Source of the DNA: Cafeteria roenbergensis
Taxonomy: Eukaryota > Sar > Bigyra > Bicosoecida > Cafeteriaceae
DNA length: 64,000 nt
Reading direction: 5' to 3'
Assembly (NCBI GenBank): GCA_008330645.1
Contig: VLTN01000084.1
Span: 1-64,000, forward strand
Shown: one piece after another, positions 40,920 through 51,500 of the stretch
Layout: every line of letters starts with the position of its first letter
Numbering within the stretch: the first letter of the stretch is position 1
The notes under the pieces: generated by a model
Seen by the model: only the letters and a program-made list of their open reading frames with translations
The model's database searches: none
What the model was told of the DNA's origin: nothing
Program-made: the position numbers and the translations under genes

Positions 40920-41915
40920 ATGGCCGCCGCCGCCGGAAGCTCGATGATCCTCCAGTCCACCCTTGAGGCCCACGGCGACTGGGTGACCGCCATCGCCGCC
41001 CCGGTGCACACCGAGGATGGCCTCCCGCACAACGACATCTTCATCTCCGCCTCCCGCGACGGCAAGGCCGTTGTGTGGCGCGTGACCGGCGATGCCGCCG
41101 TGTACGCCACCCCCGAGCGCTCGCTCGAGGGCCACGCGCACTTCGTGCAGGACGTGTGCCTCAGCGCCGACGCCAAGTACGCCCTGACCGCGTCTTGGGA
41201 CGGCACCATGCGCCTGTGGGACCTCAGCACCGGCAAGTCCGTGTACACCTTCAAGGGCCACACCAAGGACGTGCTGTCCGTGTCCTTCAACCCCGAGAAC
41301 ACCAAGATCCTCTCGGCGTCGCGCGACCGCTCGATCCGCCTCTGGAACGTGCTCGCCAAGCAGATGGCCGTCATCGAGGGCCCCGCCTCGCACGGCCACA
41401 CTGATTGGGTGTCCTGCGTGCGCTTCAGCCCCAAGACCGACGACAACATCGCCGTGTCCGCCGGCTGGGACAAGGTGGTCAAGGTCTGGCGCGGCGTGTC
41501 CGACCAGCAGTACGCCCTCCAGTCCAACCTCGTTGGCCACACCGGCTACCTCAACACCGTGACCGTCTCCCCCGACGGCTCCCTGTGCGCCTCGGGCGGC
41601 AAGGACGGCATCGCCATGCTGTGGGAGGTGAACGCCGGCCGCAACCTCTACTCCCTCGACGCCAAGAGCGTGATCCACGCCCTTGTGTTCAGCCCGACCC
41701 GCTACTGGCTCGTGGCCGCCACCACCAAGAACATCACCATCTGGGACCTCGAGACCAAGGCTGAGGTTGCCACTCTTGACGTGGAGTTCGAGGGCCTCGG
41801 CGACCGCGCCCTCCAGCCGTACTGCACCTCCCTGTGCTGGAACCACGACGGCACCGTGCTCTTCTCCGGCTACACCGACAACAAGGTGCGCGTCTGGAAG
41901 GTCGGCAGCGCCTGA
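40920..41915 (+). CDS. RACK1: RACK1, ribosomal seven-WD-repeat scaffold protein (331 aa)
   Basis: Start MAAAAGSSMILQSTLEAHGDWV. The N-terminal block is typical of RACK1 and leads straight into WD repeat 1 (SASRDGKAVVW). Seven repeats follow with GH and WD hallmarks: ALTASWDGTMRLWDL, KILSASRDRSIRLWN, HTDWVSCVRFSP, CASGGKDGIAMLWE, and the final FSGYTDNKVRVWKV. The length equals the family norm. RACK1 sits on the 40S head near the mRNA exit channel and docks kinases and other signalling proteins. The coding region is strongly biased to C-ending codons even compared with neighbours, as expected for a highly expressed gene. An upstream exon could add an N-terminal extension, but the canonical protein needs only this exon. 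Confidence 0.97.
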   Translation: MAAAAGSSMILQSTLEAHGDWVTAIAAPVHTEDGLPHNDIFISASRDGKAVVWRVTGDAAVYATPERSLEGHAHFVQDVCLSADAKYALTASWDGTMRLWDLSTGKSVYTFKGHTKDVLSVSFNPENTKILSASRDRSIRLWNVLAKQMAVIEGPASHGHTDWVSCVRFSPKTDDNIAVSAGWDKVVKVWRGVSDQQYALQSNLVGHTGYLNTVTVSPDGSLCASGGKDGIAMLWEVNAGRNLYSLDAKSVIHALVFSPTRYWLVAATTKNITIWDLETKAEVATLDVEFEGLGDRALQPYCTSLCWNHDGTVLFSGYTDNKVRVWKVGSA

Positions 41916-42399
41916 GCGCCCGCACGTCGTCGCGTCAGCTGTTCGGGCCGCTCGGCCGCGGCCTTGCGCCTCGCGGACGCGCGGCAACTTCCCGCGCTGG
42001 AACTGAGCAACGAGCCCTGCAGATCGCCGCACTGCTGTGCCCGCCACCCCGAGGCTTGCCTCCGGGTCGCGCGTGAGCTGTGCCGTCCTGTGCATGGGCC
42101 TCAGCCCAGTTGATGGCGCTGGTTGTTGGCCGCCACGTGAGCGCTCGGCCGAGTCCGAGCGACTCCGCGCATCGTTGTTCCGCCCGCTCCCCCTTCCCCC
42201 CCCCACCAACGAATCCCTCTGGCCCAATCGACCTGCCGCGGACGCAGTCCGCCCAGCCACACGCACTTCAAAGCCGCGGAAACTTGCCACGCGACCATTC
42301 CCTTGCACTGCCAGCAGAGCTGCGCAAACGGCGGCCGCGTCGCCGCCTGCTCACAGCTGCACGCGCGCACCGGTGCGGCCCCGGGCCAGGTCGGCAGCC
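41916..42399. other. Intergenic region
   Basis: 484 bp: RACK1 3' flank and promoter of the TMEM107-like gene, with a C-rich tract near 42185-42205. No gene recognised. Confidence 0.5.
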
Positions 42400-42978
42400 A
42401 TGATGCCGCCCAAGACCGCTGAGATCATCGTGCCGCTGCGCTTCATGCTCACGGTGGGCACCCTGATTGCCACACTGCTCGTGTACTTCCACAGAGTGAG
42501 AGCGCCGTTTTGTTCACCTGGCCAACAGCGCGCAAGCCGTGGTCCTGCGCCGGGCTGATGCCCCCGCTTGCATTGGCAAAGTGGGTCACCTGCTGCGCTC
42601 CGCTTCGTTGGGTGCGCTTCCGCGGTTCGCCGCCCCGCGCAGGCAGACAACGTCGCCGTTTCAGTTGCGGGCAACCCCACAACCGCCGAGCTGCAAGCAG
42701 CCGACGCGAGCGTGCTTGCCGCGTGGGCAGTGCAGCTCATCTGCCTCGCCATCTCCTTGACAGGCCTGCTGGGCGGGTTCAGCATGTTCATGCACGGCGT
42801 GGGGCTGCTGCAAATCGTCTGCCAGCTCGCGGCGGGAGTTCTTACCTGCCTCTTCATCCTCGGGTCTTGGCACATCGCGGCCCTTTGGTACATCACGGGC
42901 TTCCTTGGCATAGTGCCTGCAGTGGCCGAGACGGGCATCATCGCCACGGCCCTCGCCTGCAGGTCGCAGCGCCAGTGA
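42400..42978 (+). CDS. TMEM107: TMEM107-like ciliary transition-zone membrane protein (2 exons, 143 aa)
   Basis: Exons 42400-42495 and 42643-42978 (donor GTGAGA, acceptor GCGCAG, phase 0). The product is 143 aa, close to the 140 aa of human TMEM107. Exon 1 encodes span 1 (LTVGTLIATLLVYF). Exon 2 encodes a luminal loop and spans 2-4, with LLGGFSMFMHGVGLLQI, LFILGSWHIAALWYITGF and GIVPAVAETGII. These line up with TMEM107 blocks FLSGVSMFN, FERWECTTYWYIF and ALPAVTEMALF. TMEM107 sits in the MKS module of the ciliary transition zone and helps recruit other MKS proteins. A second ATG follows directly after the first, so the true start is either of two adjacent codons. The presence of this gene predicts that the organism builds a compartmentalised cilium. 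Confidence 0.82.
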
Positions 42979-43408
42979 GGCCGGCGGGAGGCGGCGCATG
43001 CAATTGTGCTGGCGCTGCTGGCGTGCCAAAGCGCGCGTGGATTGCGTCGGTGCGCGCTGGTGCGTGTGAGTGCGTGTCCAAGGCTGACTTTCGTAGCGGA
43101 ATCGGTGCCCGAAGATGAGCCGCCCGCGGAATAACATCTCGTTGCAGTGGTGCGGCGTGGAGCCGGTGCACTGCCTTAACACCCCGCCCCCCCCCTTCCC
43201 GCCCACGCACGCACTCGCACGAACACGCATACGCAGCCCACGCACGCGCACATCGACCCGGCACCGCTCCTCCCGGCGCTCCAGGCCAGGCGCAGGGGGG
43301 AGGGCGGCTCAGGCCTGCGCACGACGGCCCCGCGATCGCCTGGGGATGGCCTGGCGATTGTGCGAGCAGCGTCGCACGGGATCCCTCCCTGGGCCCGCCC
43401 CATTGCGC
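42979..43408. other. Convergent 3' flanks
   Basis: 430 bp between converging stops, with a CACGCA/CACACG-type simple-sequence stretch near 43200-43250. No gene recognised. Confidence 0.5.
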
Positions 43409-45111
43409 TCAGCCATCGTCAGAGCCGCGCCACAGGTGTCCCTGGCGCTGGGCGCCGACTAGCATGGGGTTGACGCCCTGGAACGCGTCGGGCGGGCGCG
43501 GGCCGGGCGGAAGCGGCCTGCGCAGCGCCGGGGACACGTGGTCTCGCCCCGCAGCCGCCGCGCCCCGCTCGTACTCTTGGTGGCGGTGTTGGTGTTGGTG
43601 TTGGAGGTGATGGTGGAGGGGGGCGGGTGGGTGGGGGTGCTGGTGCGCCACCACGGTGAACTTTGCGTCTGGGGGCGGAAGCTGCACGGCGTCGTGCCCG
43701 TGGCCGCCCCACACGCCCGACGGCGCGAAACCGCCGTGCCTATCCGCCATAGCGGGCATCGACTTGGCGGAGCGCAGCCCGTTGCGCTCGCCCGGGGTGT
43801 CGACGCGGCCCGGCAGGTCGAGGTTGCGGGCGGACCCGCCCGCGCCATCCTTGCTCCCCGTACGGAAGCGCGGCGGAAGGGCCTCCGGCTCCGCAGCAGC
43901 CGCGTCGGTGTTGTCGTGCTCGATGGTGTCTTTGAGGAGCTGGAGCTCCAGCAGGTTCCGGTGAATCAGCCGGCAGGTGAAGACGAGCGCGAGCCCCACG
44001 GCGCAGGCGCAGCCGTTGTACGCGTAGGGGGCGACCCACTCCTTCGGCTGGAGAACCCATGCGAGGAGGAGGCCAACGACTGCGACCACGAGCACGGCCC
44101 AGCGGTTGCAGGCCGTGGCAGACACGTCCATCGACTGCGCGGAGCCGTAGCGCCACAGGGACACGCCGATGACGAGCATGAAGCAGATGGACAACGCCTC
44201 TGGCACGATGTCCACGACGCGGGAGAGCGAGAAGGCTCGCCCTCCCGGCGGGCTGAAGGCCGCGGACTTGGACGAGAAGCGCGAGGTGTGCGTGTAGGCT
44301 TCGGACGAAGGGTCGAGGATGTACTCGGCGTTGGCCACGGTGGAGACGAACACGAGGACGAAGGCGAGGAACCAAACGGAGTAGCGGAGGAGGGAGGAGC
44401 AGGCGCCCTCCTTCTTGCGGTGGCCCTGGTCGAAGGTCATGCAGCAAAAGTTTGACGAACGCTTCTTCCGAATCACGTACGCCAGCTCGAACCCGGCGAG
44501 AAGCTGCAGCGGCACCGACAGCGCTGCGGCAACGGCGAGGGCAATGCGGGGCAGGAGTGCAGGGCAGTGAGCGTTGCACGGGGGGGGCACCGAGGCTCGC
44601 GCCGGAAGCGGCAACAAAGCGGGTGGCTTGTCGGCCATGGGCGCGGGGGCTGCGGGGGGACTCACACTGGAGGGCGTACCTGGCCGCCAGAAGTCCTGCC
44701 AAAGAGGCCCACGTCGACGCCTCGAGGGTGAGGGCGATTGAGATGTTGTCGAACGCAAACAGCGCCAGCAACGCCGGCTGCGGAACGTAAGTGCAGCGAA
44801 AACAACGCGAGACGGACGGCGCAAGTCGATGATGTGTCTCCTGGTGCGCCTGCACGACGGCAACTGGCTGCCTTTCGCCCGCATCTGGCCCTGCGAGCTG
44901 ACCGCCCAGAGCCGGGCAGGCGCAGCAGCGCTTGCACGGAGCAACCGCGTGCGGCCGAGCCCGCCACCTGGCTGGTCCCACTCACCACGAGCACGAAGCC
45001 TGGCATCGACGGGTGGTAGGCTGCCAGCCCAATGGATAGCCCAACGGCCACCACCATGACGCCAAAGTAGACGTAAAAGAGCCACGCTAGGCCGGCGGGG
45101 GGGGAGTTCAT
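43409..45111 (-). CDS. Orphan seven-transmembrane protein with His-rich tail (3 exons, 450 aa)
   Basis: Exons on the minus strand: 45111-44986, 44777-44666 and 44523-43409. Donors are GTGAGT, acceptors GCAG, phases 0 and 1, and the joined protein keeps membrane spans continuous across both junctions. Seven hydrophobic segments are visible: YVYFGVMVVAVGLSIGLA; GFVLVPALLALFAFDN; LAGLLAARYALQSLSVPLQL; VWFLAFVLVFVSTV; ALSICFMLVIGVSLW; AVLVVAVVGLLLAWVL; and ACAVGLALVFTC. The loop between spans 3 and 4 is basic and Cys-containing (IRKKRSSNFCC). The C-terminal tail of about 185 residues is disordered with a His-rich cluster (HxH repeats, about 43560-43640). The topology is compatible with a GPCR-like or THH1/TOM1-like protein, but no family motif could be fixed. 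Function unknown. Confidence 0.72.
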
Positions 45112-45557
45112 CTCGGCTGCCGTCTCCGCGCCAGCTGCAGCCGCCCCCTCTGCGCGTCGGCAGGGCGCACCCCGCGGCGCTGGCTCAAGGCGACAGCAAG
45201 CAGTGACGAGGCGGCGCGGGGGAGGTCCGGCTGGCCGTCTCCGGGCGCGGGTGGGCAGTCCGGCGCTTTCAGGCCCGCAGGTCTTTGCCGGAAAATAGAG
45301 CCTCTGCGATCGTCGACGGTCGGAGTCGGAGAGCGTCGCAGCCCTGCCGAGGAGCGCGATCGGACCGACAACGACACGCTGTGCGAGCTCCCACGCCGCC
45401 GGGCCTTCGTCTCCGGAGGCGGACCTCGCCCAAATACTTCCCCCTCGGCAAGGGCTTGCGGGTAGCGAGGAGGGCCGGCCAGCGCAGCGCCCGTCATTGG
45501 TGCATCACGCACTCTCCCACCGGTTCGCTTTGTGTCGTTGCGACCCGAGGGCTTTGA
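45112..45557. promoter_or_regulatory. Divergent region, 7TM protein / giant repeat protein
   Basis: 446 bp between divergent starts. No motif of note beyond GC-rich sequence; the promoter role rests on position. Confidence 0.4.
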
Positions 45558-48500
45558 ATGCCTCGCTCCGCCTCCAAGAAGCGCAAGCCCACCGGCTCCG
45601 ACGGAGGCAATGGTGCTTGGCAGGCCTGGTCCTCTGACAAGTCGCAGCAGCGCACGGCGGCGGAGCACCTCGCGGCGAAACGTCGGCTTGCAGCCGTCGG
45701 CCGCGCGAAGCGCGAGCGAGAGGAGGCCGAACGGCGCCACCGCGAGCTCCGGCGCGAGCTAGACCGCAAGTACGCAGCAGAAGCCAAGCGAGAAGCCCGC
45801 ATCCGGCGGCTCTTCGAGCGCAGCGCCTCGCGGCCACGGCATGCCAGGTCCCGGACAGCAAGCCCGGCAAACTTGGGCGCCGTGTCCGTGTCCACGACCG
45901 AGTCGGCCGCCAACCGGGAAAGCGCACCTTCTGGCGGTGGCTCACCCTCTGGCGCTCGCCGCTCTCCGGCCAAGCGCCGCAAGCGGGGCGGCAGGTCCGC
46001 GACTGCGCTCCGCCGCAAGCGAATTGACCGCCTGATGGAGTCGCCCCTGAACCAAGGCCTGCGCGACGAGTACTCCACAGCGGTCGCAATGGAGTCTCAG
46101 GCGCATTGGCAGACCACCGTGCCGCCGCGGGCGTCCGGGCCGGCCGGCCAGTTCAGCGCCCCTGCGCTGCCCGTGATTCGCCGCACTGCTGCCCCGGGCG
46201 CACGCCCATCCGACGCCGAGGGCAAGTGGGACGACGACCACCGACTCGGATACACTGCCCCTGTCGGCTCTGGGGCGCATGCTGGGGGGCACCCGCGCGG
46301 GCGTGCTGGCCCCGTGGAGGCCTGGCCATTCAGCGGGCCCGACGCCGACGACGACGGTGCCACCCCCGACGCGGCAGCAGTGGGAGGCACGGCCCGCGCG
46401 CGAGTGCCGCACAGCGCCACTTCAGCGGACGAGGAGCCCCTCCGCCGCACGCTGAGCAAGCACGCCGCCTCGGAGACCGCCCTCCCCCGCCGCTCCGGCA
46501 GGCAGGGCGCCGCTCTGGACGACTGGGGGGCGGACGCCGCTCTCGCTGCGACCATTGCGTCACTCCCACGGAACAAGGCCGGCCACCACGTCCTCATGGA
46601 TCCCCGGCGGGTCGTCAAGCCCACCCCAGGCGAGGCCCGCCGGGCGCGACGCCGGCAGCGGGACGGGCTCGCGGCCGTGGACGCGCAGGCCGCCGGTCAC
46701 CCCGAATCCCCGCCGCTCTTCACGCCTGTGTGGACGGGGGACCTTCCTGCCCTGCGCAGGGCCAAGGCTGCTGCTGCGCGAGACCGCGAGCTGCGGCTGG
46801 CCGAAGCGCAGGCCAGGCGCCACGCAGTGCAGGAGGCGCGGCTCAGAGCCGAGCTGGAGGAGCGATTGCGCGTCTCTCAAGAGCGCGAGGAGCGCCTCAG
46901 GAGGAGGGAGGCAGGGCTTCGAGCCCAGCTGGCCGCCGTTGCAGACTCGCGACGCAAGCCAACGTCCCGTGGCGCCAATGCCGCGAGCCCCCAGCTGTCA
47001 GGCTCCAGCGGCACGGAACTGAGTCCCGGCATCGGCCCCAGGAACCAGCACGACGCTCGCACGCGCGGTGGGGCCCTGGAGGCGGGTCCGCGCGGCGAGT
47101 CGCCCGTCAGTGACGGCGGGGGCCTGCCGCCACACTCCGGGGTCGGCCCTGAGGCATCGGTGCGCTCAACTGCTGCCGTGGCGCCCATCTCTGGCTGGGA
47201 CGCCACGCGCACAGTCTCTGGCCCCAGTGGAGTTGTGCCGCTGGGCGCATTGAACGGGTCGATGTCTGTTGCCAGTGGCAGGCGCGGCAGCGTGGCCAGC
47301 TCCCGGCACCGCGTGAGACGGGATGCCCGACCCCTTTCCTCCGCCAGCTCATCTCGCAGCGGGTCTGTTATCCCCACACGGTCCGGAAGCCGTGCGAGCA
47401 GCAGGTGTTCCAGCCCGCAGCTGCAGGATCCTGAGCCACAAACAGCACGCGATTCCGGTTTCGCTGACCAGCACGTCAGGGCCTCGGACCAGGACAGGCA
47501 AGAGTCGCAGCCCGATGGTCAGCCGAGGCCCGGCTCCATTGCAACGCCAACACCTTCGTCTGGGCCAAAGCCTGCGTCGGCTTCGGGCAGCGCGGCCGGG
47601 TCCAAGGCGGGCTCCGTGGCGGGCGATGCTGGTGCGTCGGAGGAGGCCGATGCTGCGGCTGAGGATGTGGCCGGGTCCAAGGCAGGCTCAGTGCAGGGCA
47701 GCGCGGCCGGGTCCAAGGCGGGCTCCGTGGCGGGCGACGCTGGTGCGACGGAGGAGGCCGATGCTGCGGCTGAGGATGTGGCCGGGTCGAAGGCGGGCTC
47801 AGTGCAGGGCAGCGCGGCCGGGTCCAAGGCGGGCTCCGTGGCGGGCGATGCTGGTGCGACGGAGGAGGCCGATGCTGCGGCTGAGGATGTGGCCGGGTCC
47901 AAGGCGGCCTCAGTGCAGGGCAGCGCGGCCGGGTCCAAGGCGGGCTCCGTGGCGGGCGACGCTGGTGCGACGGAGGAGGCCGATGCTGCGGCTGAGGATG
48001 TGGCCGGGTCCAAGGCGGGCTCAGTGCAGGGCAGCGCGGCCGGGTCCAAGGCGGGCTCAGTGCAGGGCAGCGCGGCCGGGTCCAAGGCGGGCTCAGTGCA
48101 GGGCAGCGCGGCCGGGTCCAAGGCGGCCTCAGTGCAGGGCAGCGCGGCCGGGTCCAAGGCGGGCTCCGTGGCGGGCGATGCTGGTGCGACGGAGGAGGCC
48201 GATGCTGCGGCTGAGGACGTGGCCGGGTCCAAGGCGGGCTCAGTGCAGGGCAGCGCGGCCGGGTCCAAGGCGGGCTCAGTGCAGGGCAGCGCGGCTGGGT
48301 CCAAGGCGGGCTCCGTGGCGGGCAGCGCGGCCGGGTCCAAGGCGGGCTCCGTGGCGGGCGATGCTGGTACGACGGAGGAGGCCGATGCTGCGGCTGAGGA
48401 CGTGGCCGGGTCGAAGGCGGGCTCAGTGCAGGGCAGCGCGGCCGGGTCCAAGGCGGGCTCCGTGGCGGGCGATGCTGGTGCGACGGAGGAGGCCGATGCT

Positions 48501-51500
48501 GCGGCTGAGGACGTGGCCGGGTCCAAGGCAGGCTCAGTGCAGGGCAGCGCGGCCGGGTCCAAGGCGGGCTCAGTGCAGGGCAGCGCGGCCGGGTCCAAGG
48601 CGGGCTCCGTGGCGGGCGATGCTGGTGCGTCGGAGGAGGCCGTTGCTGCGGCTGAGGATGTGGCCGGGTCCAAGGCAGGCTCAGTGCAGGGCAGCGCGGC
48701 CGGGTCCAAGGCGGGCTCCGTGGCGGGCGATGCTGGTGCGTCGGAGGAGGCCGTTGCTGCGGCTGAGGATGTGGCCGGGTCCAAGGCAGGCTCAGTGCAG
48801 GGCAGCGCGGCCGGGTCCAAGGCGGGCTCCGTGGCGGGCGATGCTGGTGCGACGGAGGAGGCCGATGCTGCGGCTGAGGACGTGGCCGGGTCGAAGGCGG
48901 GCTCAGTGCAGGGCAGCGCGGCCGGGTCCAAGGCGGCCTCAGTGCAGGGCAGCGCGGCCGGGTCCAAGGCGGGCTCCGTGGCGGGCGATGCTGGTACGAC
49001 AGAGGAGGCCGATGCTGCGGCTGAGGACGTGGCCGGGTCCAAGGCGGGCTCAGTGCAGGGCAGCGCGGCCGGGTCCAAGGCGGGCTCCGTGGCGGGCGAT
49101 GCTGGTGCGACGGAGGAGGCCGATGCTGCGGCTGAGGACGTGGCCGGGTCCAAGGCGGGCTCAGTGCAGGGCAGCGCGGCCGGGTCCAAGGCGGGCTCAG
49201 TGCAGGGCAGCGCGGCCGGGTCCAAGGCGGGCTCCGTGGCGGGCGATGCTGGTGCGACGGAGGAGGCCGATGCTGCGGCTGAGGACGTGGCCAGGTCCAA
49301 GGCAGGCTCAGTGCAGGGCAGCGCGGCCGGGTCCAAGGCGGGCTCAGTGCAGGGCAGCGCGGCCGGGTCCAAGGCGGGCTCCGTGGCGGGCGATGCTGGT
49401 ACGACGGAGGAGGCCGATGCTGCGGCTGAGGACGTGGCCGGGTCCAAGGCAGGCTCAGTGCAGGGCAGCGCGGCCGGGTCCAAGGCGGGCTCCGTGGCGG
49501 GCGATGCTGGTACGACGGAGGAGGCCGATGCTGCGGCTGAGGACGTGGCCGGGTCCAAGGCAGGCTCAGTGCAGGGCAGCGCGGCCGGGTCCAAGGCGGG
49601 CTCAGTGCAGGGCAGCGCGGCCGGGTCCAAGGCGGGCTCCGTGGCGGGCGATGCTGGTGCGACGGAGGAGGCCGATGCTGTGGCTGAGGACGTGGCCGGG
49701 TCCAAGGCGGGCTCAGTGCAGGGCAGCGCGGCCGGGTCCAAGGCGGGCTCCGTGGCGGGCGATGCTGGTGCGACGGAGGAGGCCGATGCTGCGGCTGAGG
49801 ATGTGGCCGGGTCCAAGGCGGCCTCAGTGCAGGGCAGCGCGGCCGGGTCCAAGGCGGGCTCCGTGGCGGGCGACGCTGGTGCGACGGAGGAGGCCGATGC
49901 TGCGGCTGAGGATGTGGCCGGGTCGAAGGCGGGCTCAGTGCAGGGCAGCGCGGCCGGGTCCAAGGCGGGCTCCGTGGCGGGCGATGCTGGTGCGACGGAG
50001 GAGGCCGATGCTGCGGCTGAGGATGTGGCCGGGTCCAAGGCGGCCTCAGTGCAGGGCAGCGCGGCCGGGTCCAAGGCGGGCTCCGTGGCGGGCGACGCTG
50101 GTGCGACGGAGGAGGCCGATGCTGCGGCTGAGGATGTGGCCGGGTCCAAGGCGGGCTCAGTGCAGGTCAGCGCGGCCGGGTCCAAGGCGGGCTCAGTGCA
50201 GGGCAGCGCGGCCGGGTCCAAGGCGGGCTCAGTGCAGGGCAGCGCGGCCGGGTCCAAGGCGGCCTCAGTGCAGGGCAGCGCGGCCGGGTCCAAGGCGGGC
50301 TCCGTGGCGGGCGATGCTGGTGCGACGGAGGAGGCCGATGCTGCGGCTGAGGACGTGGCCGGGTCCAAGGCGGGCTCAGTGCAGGGCAGCGCGGCCGGGT
50401 CCAAGGCGGGCTCAGTGCAGGGCAGCGCGGCCGGGTCCAAGGCGGGCTCCGTGGCGGGCGATGCTGGTGCGACGGAGGAGGCCGATGCTGCGGCTGAGGA
50501 CGTGGCCGGGTCCAAGGCGGGCTCAGTGCAGGGCAGCGCGGCCGGGTCCAAGGCGGGCTCCGTGGCGGGCGATGCTGGTGCGACGGAGGAGGCCGATGCT
50601 GCGGCTGAGGACGTGGCCGGGTCCAAGGCGGGCTCAGTGCAGGGCAGCGCGGCCGGGTCCAAGGCGGGCTCCGTGGCGGGCGACGCTGGTGCGACGGAGG
50701 AGGCCGATGCTGCGGCTGAGGACGTGGCCGGGTCCAAGGCAGGCTCAGTGCAGGGCAGCGCGGCCGGGTCCAAGGCGGGCTCAGTGCAGAGCAGCGCGGC
50801 CGGGTCCAAGGCGGGCTCCGTGGCGGGCGACGCTGGTGCGACTGAAGAGGCCGATGCTGCGGCTGAGGATGTGGCCAGGTCCAAGGCGGCCTCAGTGCAG
50901 GGCAGCGCGGCCGGGTCCAAGGCGGGCTCCGTGGCGGGCGATGCTGGTGCGACGGAGCAGGCCGATGCTGCGGCTGAGGACGTGGCCGGGTCCAAGGCGG
51001 CCTCAGTGCAGGGCAGCGCGGCCGGGTCCAAGGCGGGCTCCGTGGCGGGCGATGCTGGTGCGTCGGAGGAGGCCGTTGCTGCGGCTGAGGATGTGGCCGG
51101 GTCGAAGGCGGGCTCAGTGCAGGGCAGCGCGGCCGGGTCCAAGGCGGGCTCCGTGGCGGGCGATGCTGGTGCGACGGAGGAGGCCGATGCTGCGGCTGAG
51201 GACGTGGCCAGGTCCAAGGCAGGCTCAGTGCAGGGCAGCGCGGCCGGGTCCAAGGCGGGCTCAGTGCAGGGCAGTGCGGCCGGGTCCAAGGCGGGCTCAG
51301 TGCAGGGCAGCGCGTCCGGGTCCAAGGCGGGCTCAGTGCAGGGCAGCGCGGCCGGGTCCAAGGCGGGCTCCGTGGCGGGCGATGCTGGTGCGACGGAGCA
51401 GGCCGATTCGGGTGCCAGTGAGCTTGCTTCGGCCATCAAGGACGCTTCTTCACAGCAGACCTCTGCCGTTTCGGATGGCAAGCGCGACATCGGGCGTGTT

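Noticed and set aside
39416-41542. 708-codon minus-strand frame across RACK1 and CDC6
   Set aside because: Only the segment 40295-40510 is real (first exon of the CDC6-like gene); the rest is antisense of RACK1 and intron.
43409-45111. Assignment of the seven-span protein to a specific GPCR class
   Set aside because: No DRY, NPxxY or cAMP-receptor signature could be seen.
47583-51405. CRISPR-like regular array
   Set aside because: Units are coding, contiguous and without unique spacers, in a eukaryotic gene.
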